Shown piece after piece: positions 17,567-25,189 of a DNA stretch of 64,000 nt (positions are counted from its first letter, which is position 1; every line of letters starts with the position of its first letter). Under the pieces are notes generated by a model, which did not search any database, was not told the origin of the DNA, and saw only the letters and a program-made list of their open reading frames with translations. This DNA is from Paenibacillus spiritus (GTDB taxonomy: Bacteria > Bacillota > Bacilli > Paenibacillales > Paenibacillaceae). Position numbers and translations under genes: made by a program. Location of the stretch: contig NZ_VYKK01000005.1 in the NCBI RefSeq assembly GCF_008710135.1, positions 310,001 through 374,000 of the forward strand, given 5' to 3'.

Positions 17567-18820
17567 ATGTCAGTCTTTGCAGAGGATCTTTTACAAGCCG
17601 CGGAAGCTGCGGAACAGGTTATCGGGGAAGCGGTCCGCAAGCTGGAGCGGACGGTGGACCGCAACCAGTGGAAAGTGATCGAAGCGTTCCAGCGCCACCA
17701 AGTCAGCGATTTTCATTTTGCCGGTTCTACCGGATATGCATACAATGACCGGGGCAGAGAGGTGCTGGAAGCGGTCTATGCCGATGTGTTCGGAGCCGAG
17801 GCTGCGCTGGTGCGCCCGCATTTTGCCTCCGGGACCCATACGATTGCGACGGCGCTCTTCGGCGTGCTTCGTCCGGGAGACGAGCTGCTCTATATCACGG
17901 GCCGTCCTTATGATACGCTGCATAAAGTAATCGGGCATGCGGGCGACGGGACCGGCTCCTTGGCGGATTTCGGCATTGGCTACCGCGAGGTGGCCCTTCT
18001 GCCGGACGGCAGCGTAGACTGGGCGGGTGTGGAGCAGGCCGTGAATGAACGGACGCGTGTCGTCGGCATTCAGCGCTCTCGCGGGTATGACTGGCGCTCA
18101 TCCTTCACCGTGGCGGAGATCGGCGAGATGGCGGCACGCATCCGAAGCCTGAGCCGCAGCGCGGTAGTGTTCGTCGACAACTGCTACGGCGAATTCTGCG
18201 AAGAGCTTGAGCCGACACAGGTCGGCGCCGACCTGATGGCCGGATCGCTCATCAAGAATCCCGGCGGCGGAATCGCCGAGACTGGAGGCTACATTGCCGG
18301 CCGCCGGGATCTGGTGGAACGGGCCGCCTACCGTCTGACGGCGCCTGGAATCGGCGGCGAAGTCGGGGCGATGCTGGGGACGACCCGCGGCATTTATCAA
18401 GGCTTGTTCATGGCGCCCCATATTGTGGGACAAGCGCTCAAGGGCAGCCTGTTCGCCGCGGCCGTATTTGAGCAGTGCGGGTTCGAGACGAAGCCCTCCT
18501 GGCGGGATCCGCGAACCGATCTCATTCAGGCGATCCGGTTCCATGAACCGGAGCATCTGATTGCTTTTGTCCAAGGGATTCAGAATGCCGCGGCCGTGGA
18601 CAGCCATGTCGTTCCGGAACCGTGGGATATGCCGGGGTATGAGCATCCTGTAATCATGGCCGCCGGTACGTTTATTCAGGGCGGAAGCCTGGAATTGTCT
18701 GCCGATGCGCCCATCCGTGAGCCTTACATTGCCTATATGCAGGGAGGGCTTACTTATTCCCATGTAAAATTCGGAGTAATGAAAGCTCTGCAAATGATGC
18801 GGAATCGTAAATTATTGTGA
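17567..18820 (+). CDS. ynbB: YnbB-type methionine gamma-lyase/aluminium-resistance family PLP enzyme
   Basis: The protein has 417 residues. The fold-type I PLP family is shown by HFASGTHTI near the cofactor phosphate site, VFVDNCYGEF with the cofactor-binding Asp, and GSLIKNPGGG, which holds the Schiff-base Lys. The family is annotated as aluminium-resistance or methionine gamma-lyase-like; the substrate is not established. ATG 17567 follows AGGAGAG and matches the usual family length; the frame stays open upstream without an RBS. The last codon overlaps the GlnR operator for the next operon. The hflX-ynbB-glnR-glnA order matches Bacillus subtilis. Confidence 0.88.
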   Translation: MSVFAEDLLQAAEAAEQVIGEAVRKLERTVDRNQWKVIEAFQRHQVSDFHFAGSTGYAYNDRGREVLEAVYADVFGAEAALVRPHFASGTHTIATALFGVLRPGDELLYITGRPYDTLHKVIGHAGDGTGSLADFGIGYREVALLPDGSVDWAGVEQAVNERTRVVGIQRSRGYDWRSSFTVAEIGEMAARIRSLSRSAVVFVDNCYGEFCEELEPTQVGADLMAGSLIKNPGGGIAETGGYIAGRRDLVERAAYRLTAPGIGGEVGAMLGTTRGIYQGLFMAPHIVGQALKGSLFAAAVFEQCGFETKPSWRDPRTDLIQAIRFHEPEHLIAFVQGIQNAAAVDSHVVPEPWDMPGYEHPVIMAAGTFIQGGSLELSADAPIREPYIAYMQGGLTYSHVKFGVMKALQMMRNRKLL

Positions 18821-18832
18821 GTAAATCTCACA
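18816..18832 (+). promoter_or_regulatory. GlnR/TnrA operator upstream of glnRA
   Basis: TGTGA, seven bases, TCACA: an exact match to the TGTNA-N7-TNACA consensus bound by GlnR and TnrA. It overlaps the ynbB stop codon and ends 5 bp before the -35 box of the glnRA promoter, fitting autorepression by GlnR when glutamine is plentiful. Confidence 0.9.
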
Positions 18833-18837
18833 CGCCA

Positions 18838-18866
18838 TTGACACGCCATATAAGGAAATGTACAAT
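18838..18866 (+). promoter_or_regulatory. Sigma-A promoter of glnRA
   Basis: TTGACA (18838-18843), a 17-bp spacer and TACAAT (18861-18866) form a near-consensus promoter 40 bp upstream of the glnR ATG and immediately after the GlnR operator. A TGACA half-site within the -35 could be part of a second, weaker operator. Confidence 0.9.
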
Positions 18867-18905
18867 GATAACCAGATAAAAGATCATTGGAAGGTTGGAT
18901 GAGTC

Positions 18906-19316
18906 ATGGGCGATGAAATCCGCAGAAATATGGCCTTATTCCCGATAGGCATAGTTATGAAGCTAACCGATCTGTCCGCTCGCCAGATCCGTTACTACGA
19001 GCAGCACAATCTGATTGTTCCGGCGCGAACGTCGGGGAATCAGCGCCTGTTCTCCTTCAACGATGTGGAGCGGCTCCTGGAGATCAAGGCCCTGATCGAG
19101 AAGGGGGTCAATATCGCCGGCATCAAGCAGGTTATGAATCCCGTATCGAAGGAATCCGAAGAAGCGACGGTCATTACCCCGGATACGGAGGTAAGGCGCA
19201 GGGAATTGTCCGATTCCCAGCTGCACCGTCTGCTGAAGCAAGAATTGGTCTCCGGGAAGAGACCGGGGCAGGTCTCGCTTATTCAGGGAGAACTGTCCAG
19301 GTTTTTCAATAAATAA
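18906..19316 (+). CDS. glnR: Glutamine synthetase repressor GlnR (MerR family)
   Basis: The protein has 136 residues. The MerR-type winged helix is seen in LSARQIRYYEQHNLI and RLFSFNDVERLLEIKALIEKG; the C-terminal part is short and polar and ends with a segment like the GlnR tail that senses feedback-inhibited glutamine synthetase (QGELSRFFNK). GlnR represses glnRA and other nitrogen genes in glutamine excess. glnA follows after 27 bp, giving the standard glnRA operon, and a perfect GlnR operator lies upstream. Confidence 0.96.
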   Translation: MGDEIRRNMALFPIGIVMKLTDLSARQIRYYEQHNLIVPARTSGNQRLFSFNDVERLLEIKALIEKGVNIAGIKQVMNPVSKESEEATVITPDTEVRRRELSDSQLHRLLKQELVSGKRPGQVSLIQGELSRFFNK

Positions 19317-19343
19317 TATATAGAGTTGAAAGGGAGAGGTATC

Positions 19344-20672
19344 GTGAGCTACAGCAAAGAGGATATTATGCGTATTGCCAAGGAAGAGAATGTCCGTTTT
19401 ATCCGTCTTCAGTTCACCGACTTGCTCGGAACGATCAAGAATGTGGAAATTCCGGTCAGCCAATTGGAGAAAGCGCTTGACAACAAGATGATGTTCGACG
19501 GCTCTTCCATTGAAGGCTATGTGCGGATCGAGGAATCGGATATGTACCTGTATCCGGATCTCAGCACATGGGTCATATTCCCTTGGGTAACCGACAGCAA
19601 GGTCGCCCGTCTGATCTGCGACATCTACATGCCGGACGGCACGCCGTTCGCCGGCGACCCGCGCGGTATTCTCAAGCGCTGTCTGAAGGAAGCCGAAGAA
19701 ATAGGCTTCACATCGATGAACGTCGGACCGGAACCGGAATTCTTCCTGTTCAAGACCGATGAGAAAGGCAACCCGACTACAGAATTGAACGACCAGGGCG
19801 GTTACTTCGATCTGGCGCCGATGGACCTTGGCGAGAACTGCCGCCGCGAAATCGTTCTGACCTTGGAGAAAATGGGCTTTGAAATCGAAGCTTCCCACCA
19901 TGAAGTGGCTCCGGGCCAGCATGAAATCGACTTCAAATATGCCGACGCCATCAAGGCGGCCGACCAGATTCAGACCTTCAAGCTGGTCGTGAAGACGGTA
20001 GCCCGTCAGCACGGCCTCCATGCCACGTTTATGCCCAAGCCTTTATTTGGCATGAACGGCTCCGGCATGCACTGCCATCAGTCGCTGTTCAACGGCGGCA
20101 TCAACACCTTCTACGACGAGAGCGACGAGCTCGGCCTGAGCGAGACCGCTCGTTATTATATGGCCGGCATTCTGAAGCATGCGCGCGCTTTTGCCGCCAT
20201 TACCAATCCGACCGTCAACTCGTACAAGCGTCTTGTGCCGGGTTACGAAGCGCCTTGCTACGTGGCTTGGTCCGCGAGCAACCGCAGTCCGATGATCCGC
20301 ATTCCGGCTTCCCGCGGTCTTAGCACACGCGTCGAAGTCCGCAACCCGGACCCGGCTGCGAATCCGTACCTGGCTCTGGCTGTGATGCTGAAGGCCGGTC
20401 TGGACGGCATCAAGCGTAAGCTGGAGCTTCCGGCTCCGATCGACCGGAACATCTACGTGATGTCGGAAGAAGAGCGGATCGAGGAAGGCATCCCGAGCCT
20501 CCCGGCCGACCTGAAGGATGCGCTCAACGAGCTGATCCGCAGCTCGGTCATCACGGAAGCGCTGGGCGAGCACGCTCTGGCTCATTTCTATGAACTGAAG
20601 GAAATCGAGTGGGATATCTATCGTACCCAGGTCCACGACTGGGAGCGCAATCAGTACATCACGCTGTACTAA
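19344..20672 (+). CDS. glnA: Glutamine synthetase, type I
   Basis: The protein has 442 residues, the length of Bacillus GlnA (about 444). Family motifs include [48 protein letters not shown] and NRSPMIRIP. It condenses glutamate and ammonia with ATP and, when feedback inhibited, activates GlnR. The start is GTG 19344 after GGGAGAGG; the in-frame TTG 19326 lies before the site. It is the second gene of the glnRA operon and is followed by a strong terminator. Confidence 0.98.
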   Translation: MSYSKEDIMRIAKEENVRFIRLQFTDLLGTIKNVEIPVSQLEKALDNKMMFDGSSIEGYVRIEESDMYLYPDLSTWVIFPWVTDSKVARLICDIYMPDGTPFAGDPRGILKRCLKEAEEIGFTSMNVGPEPEFFLFKTDEKGNPTTELNDQGGYFDLAPMDLGENCRREIVLTLEKMGFEIEASHHEVAPGQHEIDFKYADAIKAADQIQTFKLVVKTVARQHGLHATFMPKPLFGMNGSGMHCHQSLFNGGINTFYDESDELGLSETARYYMAGILKHARAFAAITNPTVNSYKRLVPGYEAPCYVAWSASNRSPMIRIPASRGLSTRVEVRNPDPAANPYLALAVMLKAGLDGIKRKLELPAPIDRNIYVMSEEERIEEGIPSLPADLKDALNELIRSSVITEALGEHALAHFYELKEIEWDIYRTQVHDWERNQYITLY

Positions 20673-20683
20673 GGAAGCGGGAG

Positions 20684-20718
20684 AAATCCCCGGGGCCGAA
20701 TGGCTCCGGGGATTTTTT
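20684..20718 (+). terminator. Rho-independent terminator of glnRA
   Basis: A stem of about 14 bp (AAATCCCCGG paired with CCGGGGATTT, extended inward) around GAAT is followed by six T residues. Confidence 0.9.
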
Positions 20719-20798
20719 GCGTGCAGAGGGCTGCACCCTTTACCGGCTCTGGGCATATGGTGGATAGACGTTTACCCAGAGAGGATGGAGATTTCTGT

Positions 20799-21515
20799 AT
20801 GCACAATGAGCTTCTGCAGTCCCCGGATTTGACCTTGGCCGCCGACTCCAATGTGACGCTGTATTACAAACGGGACGACCGGAATTATGTGACGGAGCTG
20901 TTCGGCAAAGAGTTCCCGGCTATCGTCAACGGCTTCTTCAGTATTCACCTGGACAAAGGTTTTGTGGTTCAGCCGCATTGGCATCCGAGCGTGAATGAGA
21001 TGGTCTATGTAATCTGCGGAGAAGTCAAGACCACGGTCTTTAATCCGTTCACTCAGCACCGCATGACCTACTGTCTCAGACCTGGCCAGGTTGCGGTGTT
21101 CCCCAAGGGGTGGTTCCACTGGATTGTCGGAGTTGGGGAGCACTCGCATTTCCTGACGATCTTCGACCGGCCGACGGCTGATGTGGTTCTCGGTTCCGAT
21201 TTCCTCCGCTGTACGCCGCCGGAGATCATGAATATGGCTTACTGCATCGATCCGGCAAAATATGCAGAAGCGGTATCCCCGATTACGGAATCGGTGATTC
21301 TGGGCCCGCCGCTGTGCTGCGATCCTTCCGCCGCCCAAGGCGCCTGGCCGGCAGCCCACTATCCCCAGTCCTATCCGCAGACCGGAGCCTGGGGATACGG
21401 TTATGGCCCGGGTCAAGGAGTTCCGCAGCACCACGCAGGGGCGGGATATTCAGGGGCCGGATACCCCGGCATTGGTAACGGAATGATGCCCATGATGCCG
21501 GGTGCTGGAGTCTGA
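20799..21515 (+). CDS. Cupin-domain protein with Gly/Tyr/Pro-rich C-terminal tail
   Basis: The protein has 238 residues. A single cupin domain shows likely metal ligands His60, His62, Glu67 (PHWHPSVNE) and His107 (GWFHWI). From about residue 190 the tail is rich in Gly, Tyr, Pro, His and Met, as in secreted or spore-surface structural proteins. There is no signal peptide. The cupin resembles oxalate-decarboxylase-type domains, but enzymatic activity cannot be assigned. ATG 20799 follows GAGGATGGAG; the upstream frame crosses the glnA terminator and is unlikely to be translated. A coat-associated role is only a hypothesis. Confidence 0.75.
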   Translation: MHNELLQSPDLTLAADSNVTLYYKRDDRNYVTELFGKEFPAIVNGFFSIHLDKGFVVQPHWHPSVNEMVYVICGEVKTTVFNPFTQHRMTYCLRPGQVAVFPKGWFHWIVGVGEHSHFLTIFDRPTADVVLGSDFLRCTPPEIMNMAYCIDPAKYAEAVSPITESVILGPPLCCDPSAAQGAWPAAHYPQSYPQTGAWGYGYGPGQGVPQHHAGAGYSGAGYPGIGNGMMPMMPGAGV

Positions 21516-21552
21516 CTTGCCTATACCGGCAAGCATGAACGTTAACATGCAG

Positions 21553-21592
21553 AGAGGCAGGCCGCGGATAAGGTTCCGCGGGCCTGCCTCTT
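21553..21592. terminator. Hairpin between convergent genes, probable terminator
   Basis: A long stem (AGAGGCAGGC with GCCTGCCTCT, extended by CCGCGG) occupies the gap between the cupin gene and the convergent small membrane protein gene. T-runs are poor on either side, so termination is likely but not certain. Confidence 0.55.
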
Positions 21593-21632
21593 GCCGTGAA
21601 GAAGGGGACACCCTGATACAAGTACGATACTT

Positions 21633-21920
21633 TTAAGAAGATGATGGTCCGCCTCTACCGGGATTCGGTGAATCCGAAGGCGGGGTTGAAGGGGGATCAT
21701 TGACATACGGCCGCAGGTAGGAAGCATTCTGTGAATGTCGAATCTCCTGATTCTTCGAGTAATTATACAAGTCCAGCGCTTCAATGGCTCTCTTCATCAG
21801 TTTAATCAGCAGAACGAGCAGATAAAGGCCAATGACAATAAATACAAGCCAGATCAGAAAAAACAGAACGCCCAATGCACCGGAACCTCCCCCATAGCTA
21901 ATGGTCTGTGTCGTTGTCAT
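21633..21920 (-). CDS. Small single-pass membrane protein, function unknown
   Basis: The frame gives 95 residues: a short Gly-rich head, a long hydrophobic stretch (about residues 15-42), a basic amphipathic segment, and a Pro/Ser-rich tail. I do not recognise the family. A GGAAGGGAG site lies about 12 bp before the start, a little far. It is convergent with the cupin gene and upstream of lexA on the same strand; no shared operon is evident. Confidence 0.6.
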   Translation of the reverse strand: MTTTQTISYGGGSGALGVLFFLIWLVFIVIGLYLLVLLIKLMKRAIEALDLYNYSKNQEIRHSQNASYLRPYVNDPPSTPPSDSPNPGRGGPSSS

Positions 21921-22089
21921 TCTTGTCGTACGCTCCCTTCCGGAAATAGCCGAAATGCTGGCTCCTTATAAGGAGAACGGCCGGCTGTAACGGTATATAC
22001 GTTCCGGGAACCAAAAGGAAACAAAGGAATGGAAAAATAAAGAAGCCTTCCTTAAGACAGGAAGGCTCCGGATAGACAAACGGCAGGAT

Positions 22090-22716
22090 TCAGTGAATAT
22101 CCCGGAACAGACCGATGACTTTACCCAAGATGCTGACCCGGTTCAGACGCAGCGGTTCGTACGCGGGGTTCTCGGGCTGAAGGCGGATATGGTCGCGTTC
22201 CTTATAGAAGGTCTTGACCGTTGCTTCATCTTCTTCGGTCATCGCAACGACAATATCGCCGTTGTCGGCAGTCTGCTGCTGACGGACGATGACGTAGTCG
22301 CCGTTCATAATGCCCGCTTCAATCATGCTGTCGCCGGCTACAGAGAGCATGAATACTTTGTTCTCTCCAATAAAATGGGTCGGAAGCGGGAAATAGTCTT
22401 CAATATTCTCCGTTGCGGTAATCGGCAGACCGGCGGTGACTTTGCCTACGACAGGGACACGGGCAACCGTATGGGCGAACTGATGCGAGTTCTCGGACTC
22501 TTCCTGGCCCAGCAGCTCGATGGCACGGGGCTTCGTAGGGTCGCGGCGGATCAGGCCCTTCTTCTCCAGGCGGTCCAAATGGCCGTGAACGGTGGAACTG
22601 GAGGCCAAGCCGACGGCTTCGCCAATTTCTCGGACGGAAGGCGGATAGCCCTTGCTGCGGACTTCGTTGCGTATGAATTCCAGAATCGCCAGTTGGCGGC
22701 TCGAAATCTTGGACAT
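22090..22716 (-). CDS. lexA: SOS repressor LexA
   Basis: The protein has 208 residues. The N-terminal winged helix ([41 protein letters not shown]) binds SOS boxes. The self-cleavage site is Ala95-Gly96 (VTAGLP), with Ser130 and Lys168 as the catalytic dyad. RecA-stimulated cleavage after DNA damage relieves repression. The start at 22716 is chosen because GGGGATGA lies 6 bp upstream and MSKISSRQ fits the family; two upstream ATGs are in frame. It is divergent from yneA, and LexA boxes lie between the two genes. Confidence 0.97.
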   Translation of the reverse strand: MSKISSRQLAILEFIRNEVRSKGYPPSVREIGEAVGLASSSTVHGHLDRLEKKGLIRRDPTKPRAIELLGQEESENSHQFAHTVARVPVVGKVTAGLPITATENIEDYFPLPTHFIGENKVFMLSVAGDSMIEAGIMNGDYVIVRQQQTADNGDIVVAMTEEDEATVKTFYKERDHIRLQPENPAYEPLRLNRVSILGKVIGLFRDIH

Positions 22717-22749
22717 TGGAATCATCCCCATCTAGTAATGTATGGGAAA

Positions 22750-22778
22750 ATTATAGCATAGAACCTCCGTTCGCACAA
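22750..22778 (-). promoter_or_regulatory. Promoter of lexA
   Basis: Reading the minus strand: TTGTGC (22778-22773), a 17-bp spacer and an extended -10 TGC-TATAAT (TATAAT at 22755-22750). The imperfect LexA box at 22776-22789 overlaps its -35, consistent with autoregulation. Confidence 0.65.
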
Positions 22779-22789
22779 ACATAAGTTCT
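22776..22789. promoter_or_regulatory. LexA box, imperfect (lexA-proximal)
   Basis: The sequence matches the Gram-positive SOS consensus CGAAC-N4-GTTCG at 8 of 10 fixed positions (CAAAC, four bases, GTTCT). It overlaps the -35 of the lexA promoter. Confidence 0.6.
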
Positions 22790-22810
22790 AAAGAAACGAC
22801 AGTTTTTGCG

Positions 22811-22824
22811 GGAACAATTGTTCG
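22811..22824. promoter_or_regulatory. LexA box, near-perfect (central)
   Basis: GGAAC-AATT-GTTCG matches CGAAC-N4-GTTCG at 9 of 10 fixed positions. It lies between the divergent lexA and yneA promoters. Confidence 0.85.
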
Positions 22825-22833
22825 AAAAACCTG

Positions 22834-22862
22834 TTGAACAAAACACATGTTCGTGTTATATT
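22834..22862 (+). promoter_or_regulatory. Promoter of yneA with LexA box in its spacer
   Basis: TTGAAC (22834-22839), a 17-bp spacer and TATATT (22857-22862). A third LexA-like box (AAAAC-ACAT-GTTCG, 22840-22853, 8 of 10) lies exactly in the spacer, so bound LexA would block RNA polymerase. Confidence 0.75.
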
Positions 22863-22902
22863 GTTTTTGCGAGTAAGAACAAGTGTTTGGAGGTCGATAT
22901 CC

Positions 22903-23298
22903 ATGTTGAAATACAGTACATATCGGAGCATTTATGAAGAGAAGCCCGCAGCGCCTTCCGAGCTGCACAGAGGCATCATTGACTATACATCCGGAACGCT
23001 GACCGTGTCCCGCAGGCTGTTCAACCGTGAGAACCTGATCAGCTTGATGATTGTTCTGCTCCTCACGGTATCGGGATTTACGGTAGTCGGCAGTGTGTTC
23101 GCCAATTCGGTCTCGTCGCTTGCCCCCGAGAAGCGCATTGTGGTCTCCTATGGCGATACGCTCTGGGAGATCGCGAGAGAACATAAGCCTGAAGCCATGC
23201 GAACGGTAGTCTATGTAGAAGCCATTAAAGATCTCAACGGATTGGAGGACGGCAGCATCCAGGCCGGCGATATTCTGTCGCTGCCCCGGATGGAATAA
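22903..23298 (+). CDS. yneA: SOS-induced cell division suppressor YneA (LysM protein)
   Basis: The protein has 131 residues: a cytosolic head of about 45 residues, one membrane segment (LISLMIVLLLTVSGFTVVG), then an extracytoplasmic LysM domain (VSYGDTLWEIAREH through AGDILSLP). In Bacillus YneA is expressed from a LexA-controlled promoter divergent from lexA and delays septation during DNA damage. The context here is identical. GGAGG precedes ATG 22903. The head is longer than in B. subtilis YneA. Confidence 0.9.
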   Translation: MLKYSTYRSIYEEKPAAPSELHRGIIDYTSGTLTVSRRLFNRENLISLMIVLLLTVSGFTVVGSVFANSVSSLAPEKRIVVSYGDTLWEIAREHKPEAMRTVVYVEAIKDLNGLEDGSIQAGDILSLPRME

Positions 23299-23452
23299 TC
23301 CGGGCGCTTCAGCGAATTTATATCTCCCTTGTTCCTTCGAAGAGCTTCTCAGGGCGCCGCCTTGACAAGCTCTTTTTCTCATGGCACAGTTAGAATGTCA
23401 TGGCTGCGGACAGGTGCCCGCAGTCTTGAACCGTATAGGGGAGGAAAGTGAA

Positions 23453-23659
23453 TTGGACATAGATGAACTGGTGGCCCGCATCAATGAGCTGGCCCGCAAG
23501 CAGAAGGATACCGGACTGACGGAAGATGAACTGGCGGAACGAAGCCGGCTGCGCGAGATCTATCTCGGCAACATCCGGCGCAATTTCCGCGCGCAGCTGG
23601 AATCGATCGAGATTGTGGACGAAGACAACGGCAAGGACGGTCCGGGCCAGACCCGCTGA
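23453..23659 (+). CDS. ynzC: DUF896 family protein (YnzC-like)
   Basis: The protein has 68 residues and fits DUF896: DIDELVARINELARKQK, then TGLTEDELAERSRLREIYL and a short tail. The start is TTG 23453 after GGGGAGG; the frame is open further upstream but without homology. YnzC is a small two-helix protein of unknown function found in the lexA-yneA neighbourhood of Bacillus, as here. Confidence 0.85.
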   Translation: MDIDELVARINELARKQKDTGLTEDELAERSRLREIYLGNIRRNFRAQLESIEIVDEDNGKDGPGQTR

Positions 23660-23712
23660 GCCCGGCCGTTTTTTTCATAAGAAGCATTGAATTTATTCTA
23701 GGGGGAAGCTGC

Positions 23713-24231
23713 ATGGCCCGCTCATGGGAAAGAATGGTACAACGCAATCAGAAACAACTGAATGCCCGCCGCAAAAAAGAAGGAAAAGGAGCTTCCGCTT
23801 CCGTTTCGGCTGCGGGGAAGGCCGATATTTATCGGGGACGCAATATTATTTTCCCGACATTGCTGTTTGTCCTGGGGCTTCTGTATGCCTTCGTCGGACT
23901 CGTCGGAACGCCGGAGGGCGTGAACTCCGCTTGGAACTGGATCGGCATCGCTCTGTATATGCTGCTGGCCGCGCTCATCTTCTTCCGTCGTCCTTACCTC
24001 AAGATCGAGCGCTCGCGGCTCTCGACCTTCAAGTTCAACCGGGAGCGTATTCTGGCCGCCGGAGACATCGGGAAGATTGTAGTGTCCCGCGGGACAGTTA
24101 CGATTGTGCCGAAGTCCAAACGCGGCAAGTGGGTGTTCGCCCGGCTGACGAACCGGTATGATATCGAAGCGATGTCGAAGGGCGTAGAGGCGTTCGCCGC
24201 ACAGCACAAAATCACGCTGGTTCGCGAATAG
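23713..24231 (+). CDS. Two-segment membrane protein, function unknown
   Basis: The protein has 172 residues: a basic N-terminal segment of about 45 residues (NQKQLNARRKKEGK), two hydrophobic segments (about 46-64 and 75-92), and a cytosolic domain of about 75 residues with the hydrophobic-basic pattern of a PH-like fold (RILAAGDIGKIVVSRGTVTI). I do not recognise a named family. GGGGGAAG precedes ATG 23713. A HAD hydrolase gene follows after 33 bp and may be co-transcribed. Confidence 0.75.
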   Translation: MARSWERMVQRNQKQLNARRKKEGKGASASVSAAGKADIYRGRNIIFPTLLFVLGLLYAFVGLVGTPEGVNSAWNWIGIALYMLLAALIFFRRPYLKIERSRLSTFKFNRERILAAGDIGKIVVSRGTVTIVPKSKRGKWVFARLTNRYDIEAMSKGVEAFAAQHKITLVRE

Positions 24232-24264
24232 GCGGGACAACAGAAGGGAAAAGGGGAGAAGAGG

Positions 24265-25050
24265 ATGTCAGTAGCTGCCGTATTGTTTGATCTGGATGAC
24301 ACCCTGCTCTGGGACGAGCGCAGTGTGGAAGAAGCCTTCCATTACGCCTGTCTGGGGGCAGGCGGCGAGGTGGACCCGGAGGAGCTGGAAGCAGCCGTAC
24401 GAAGGGAAGCCCGCAGTCTGTATGAATCGTATGAGACGTTTCCTTTTACGCAGATGATCGGCATCAATCCGTTCGAAGCATTGTGGGCGAACTTCACGGC
24501 CGGCGAACAGCCGGAGTTCCGGAAGCTGGAACAGCTTGCGCCGGCCTACCGGACCGAATCGTGGCGCAGAGGCCTCGCCTCGCTTGGCATCGAAGACGAA
24601 ACGCTTGCCGCAGAGCTGGCGGCCCGCTTCGCGGCGGAACGAAGAAGCCGTCCCTACATCTATGAAGAAACGCTGGCCGTCCTGAACGAATTGAAAGGCA
24701 AGGTGAAGCTTCTGCTGCTGACCAACGGATGTCCGGCACTGCAGCGGGAGAAGCTTGACGGGGTGCCGGAGCTGGTCTCCTTCTTCGACCATATCGTGGT
24801 CTCCGGTTCCTTCGGGAGAGGCAAGCCGGATGTGTCGATCTTCAAGCATGCCATGGAACTGCTGTCGATCCGGCCTGAAGAGGGCCTGATGGTAGGCGAT
24901 AAGCTGACGACCGATATCAAAGGCGGTCTGGCTGCGGGATTGACCACAGTCTGGATCAACCGTACCGGCAAGCCGTCCGATCCGGACATTGTCCCCCATT
25001 ATGAAATTCAGTCGCTGACCCAGCTTCTGCCTATGGTCGATGCTACATAG
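24265..25050 (+). CDS. HAD-superfamily hydrolase (YsaA/phosphoglycolate phosphatase-like)
   Basis: The protein has 261 residues. Motif I is FDLDDTLL, motif II the LLTNG strand, motif III the conserved Lys in GRGKPDVSIF, and motif IV VGDKLTTDIKGG. A helical cap lies between motifs I and II (subclass I). It likely dephosphorylates a small metabolite; the substrate is unknown. GGGGAGAAGAGG precedes ATG 24265. A strong terminator follows. Confidence 0.85.
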   Translation: MSVAAVLFDLDDTLLWDERSVEEAFHYACLGAGGEVDPEELEAAVRREARSLYESYETFPFTQMIGINPFEALWANFTAGEQPEFRKLEQLAPAYRTESWRRGLASLGIEDETLAAELAARFAAERRSRPYIYEETLAVLNELKGKVKLLLLTNGCPALQREKLDGVPELVSFFDHIVVSGSFGRGKPDVSIFKHAMELLSIRPEEGLMVGDKLTTDIKGGLAAGLTTVWINRTGKPSDPDIVPHYEIQSLTQLLPMVDAT

Positions 25051-25060
25051 AAATAAGCTA

Positions 25061-25090
25061 AGCCGGTCCCCGTTCGGGGGCCGGTTTTTT
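25061..25090 (+). terminator. Rho-independent terminator before metH
   Basis: AGCCGGTCCCC and GGGGGCCGGT pair around GTTC with one T-G pair, followed by six T residues. Confidence 0.9.
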
Positions 25091-25189
25091 CGCAAGAGGA
25101 AGGAGAAGGCCTTCACGGCGATCGAGACTTTCCGAATTCCCTTTATTCTGCTAAACTTACTCTAATGTTTTTTCGGGGGGATCACACAA

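Noticed and set aside
25091..25189. Possible S-box or cobalamin riboswitch before metH
   Set aside because: The leader is only about 100 bp and shows neither the conserved S-box stems nor the B12-box.
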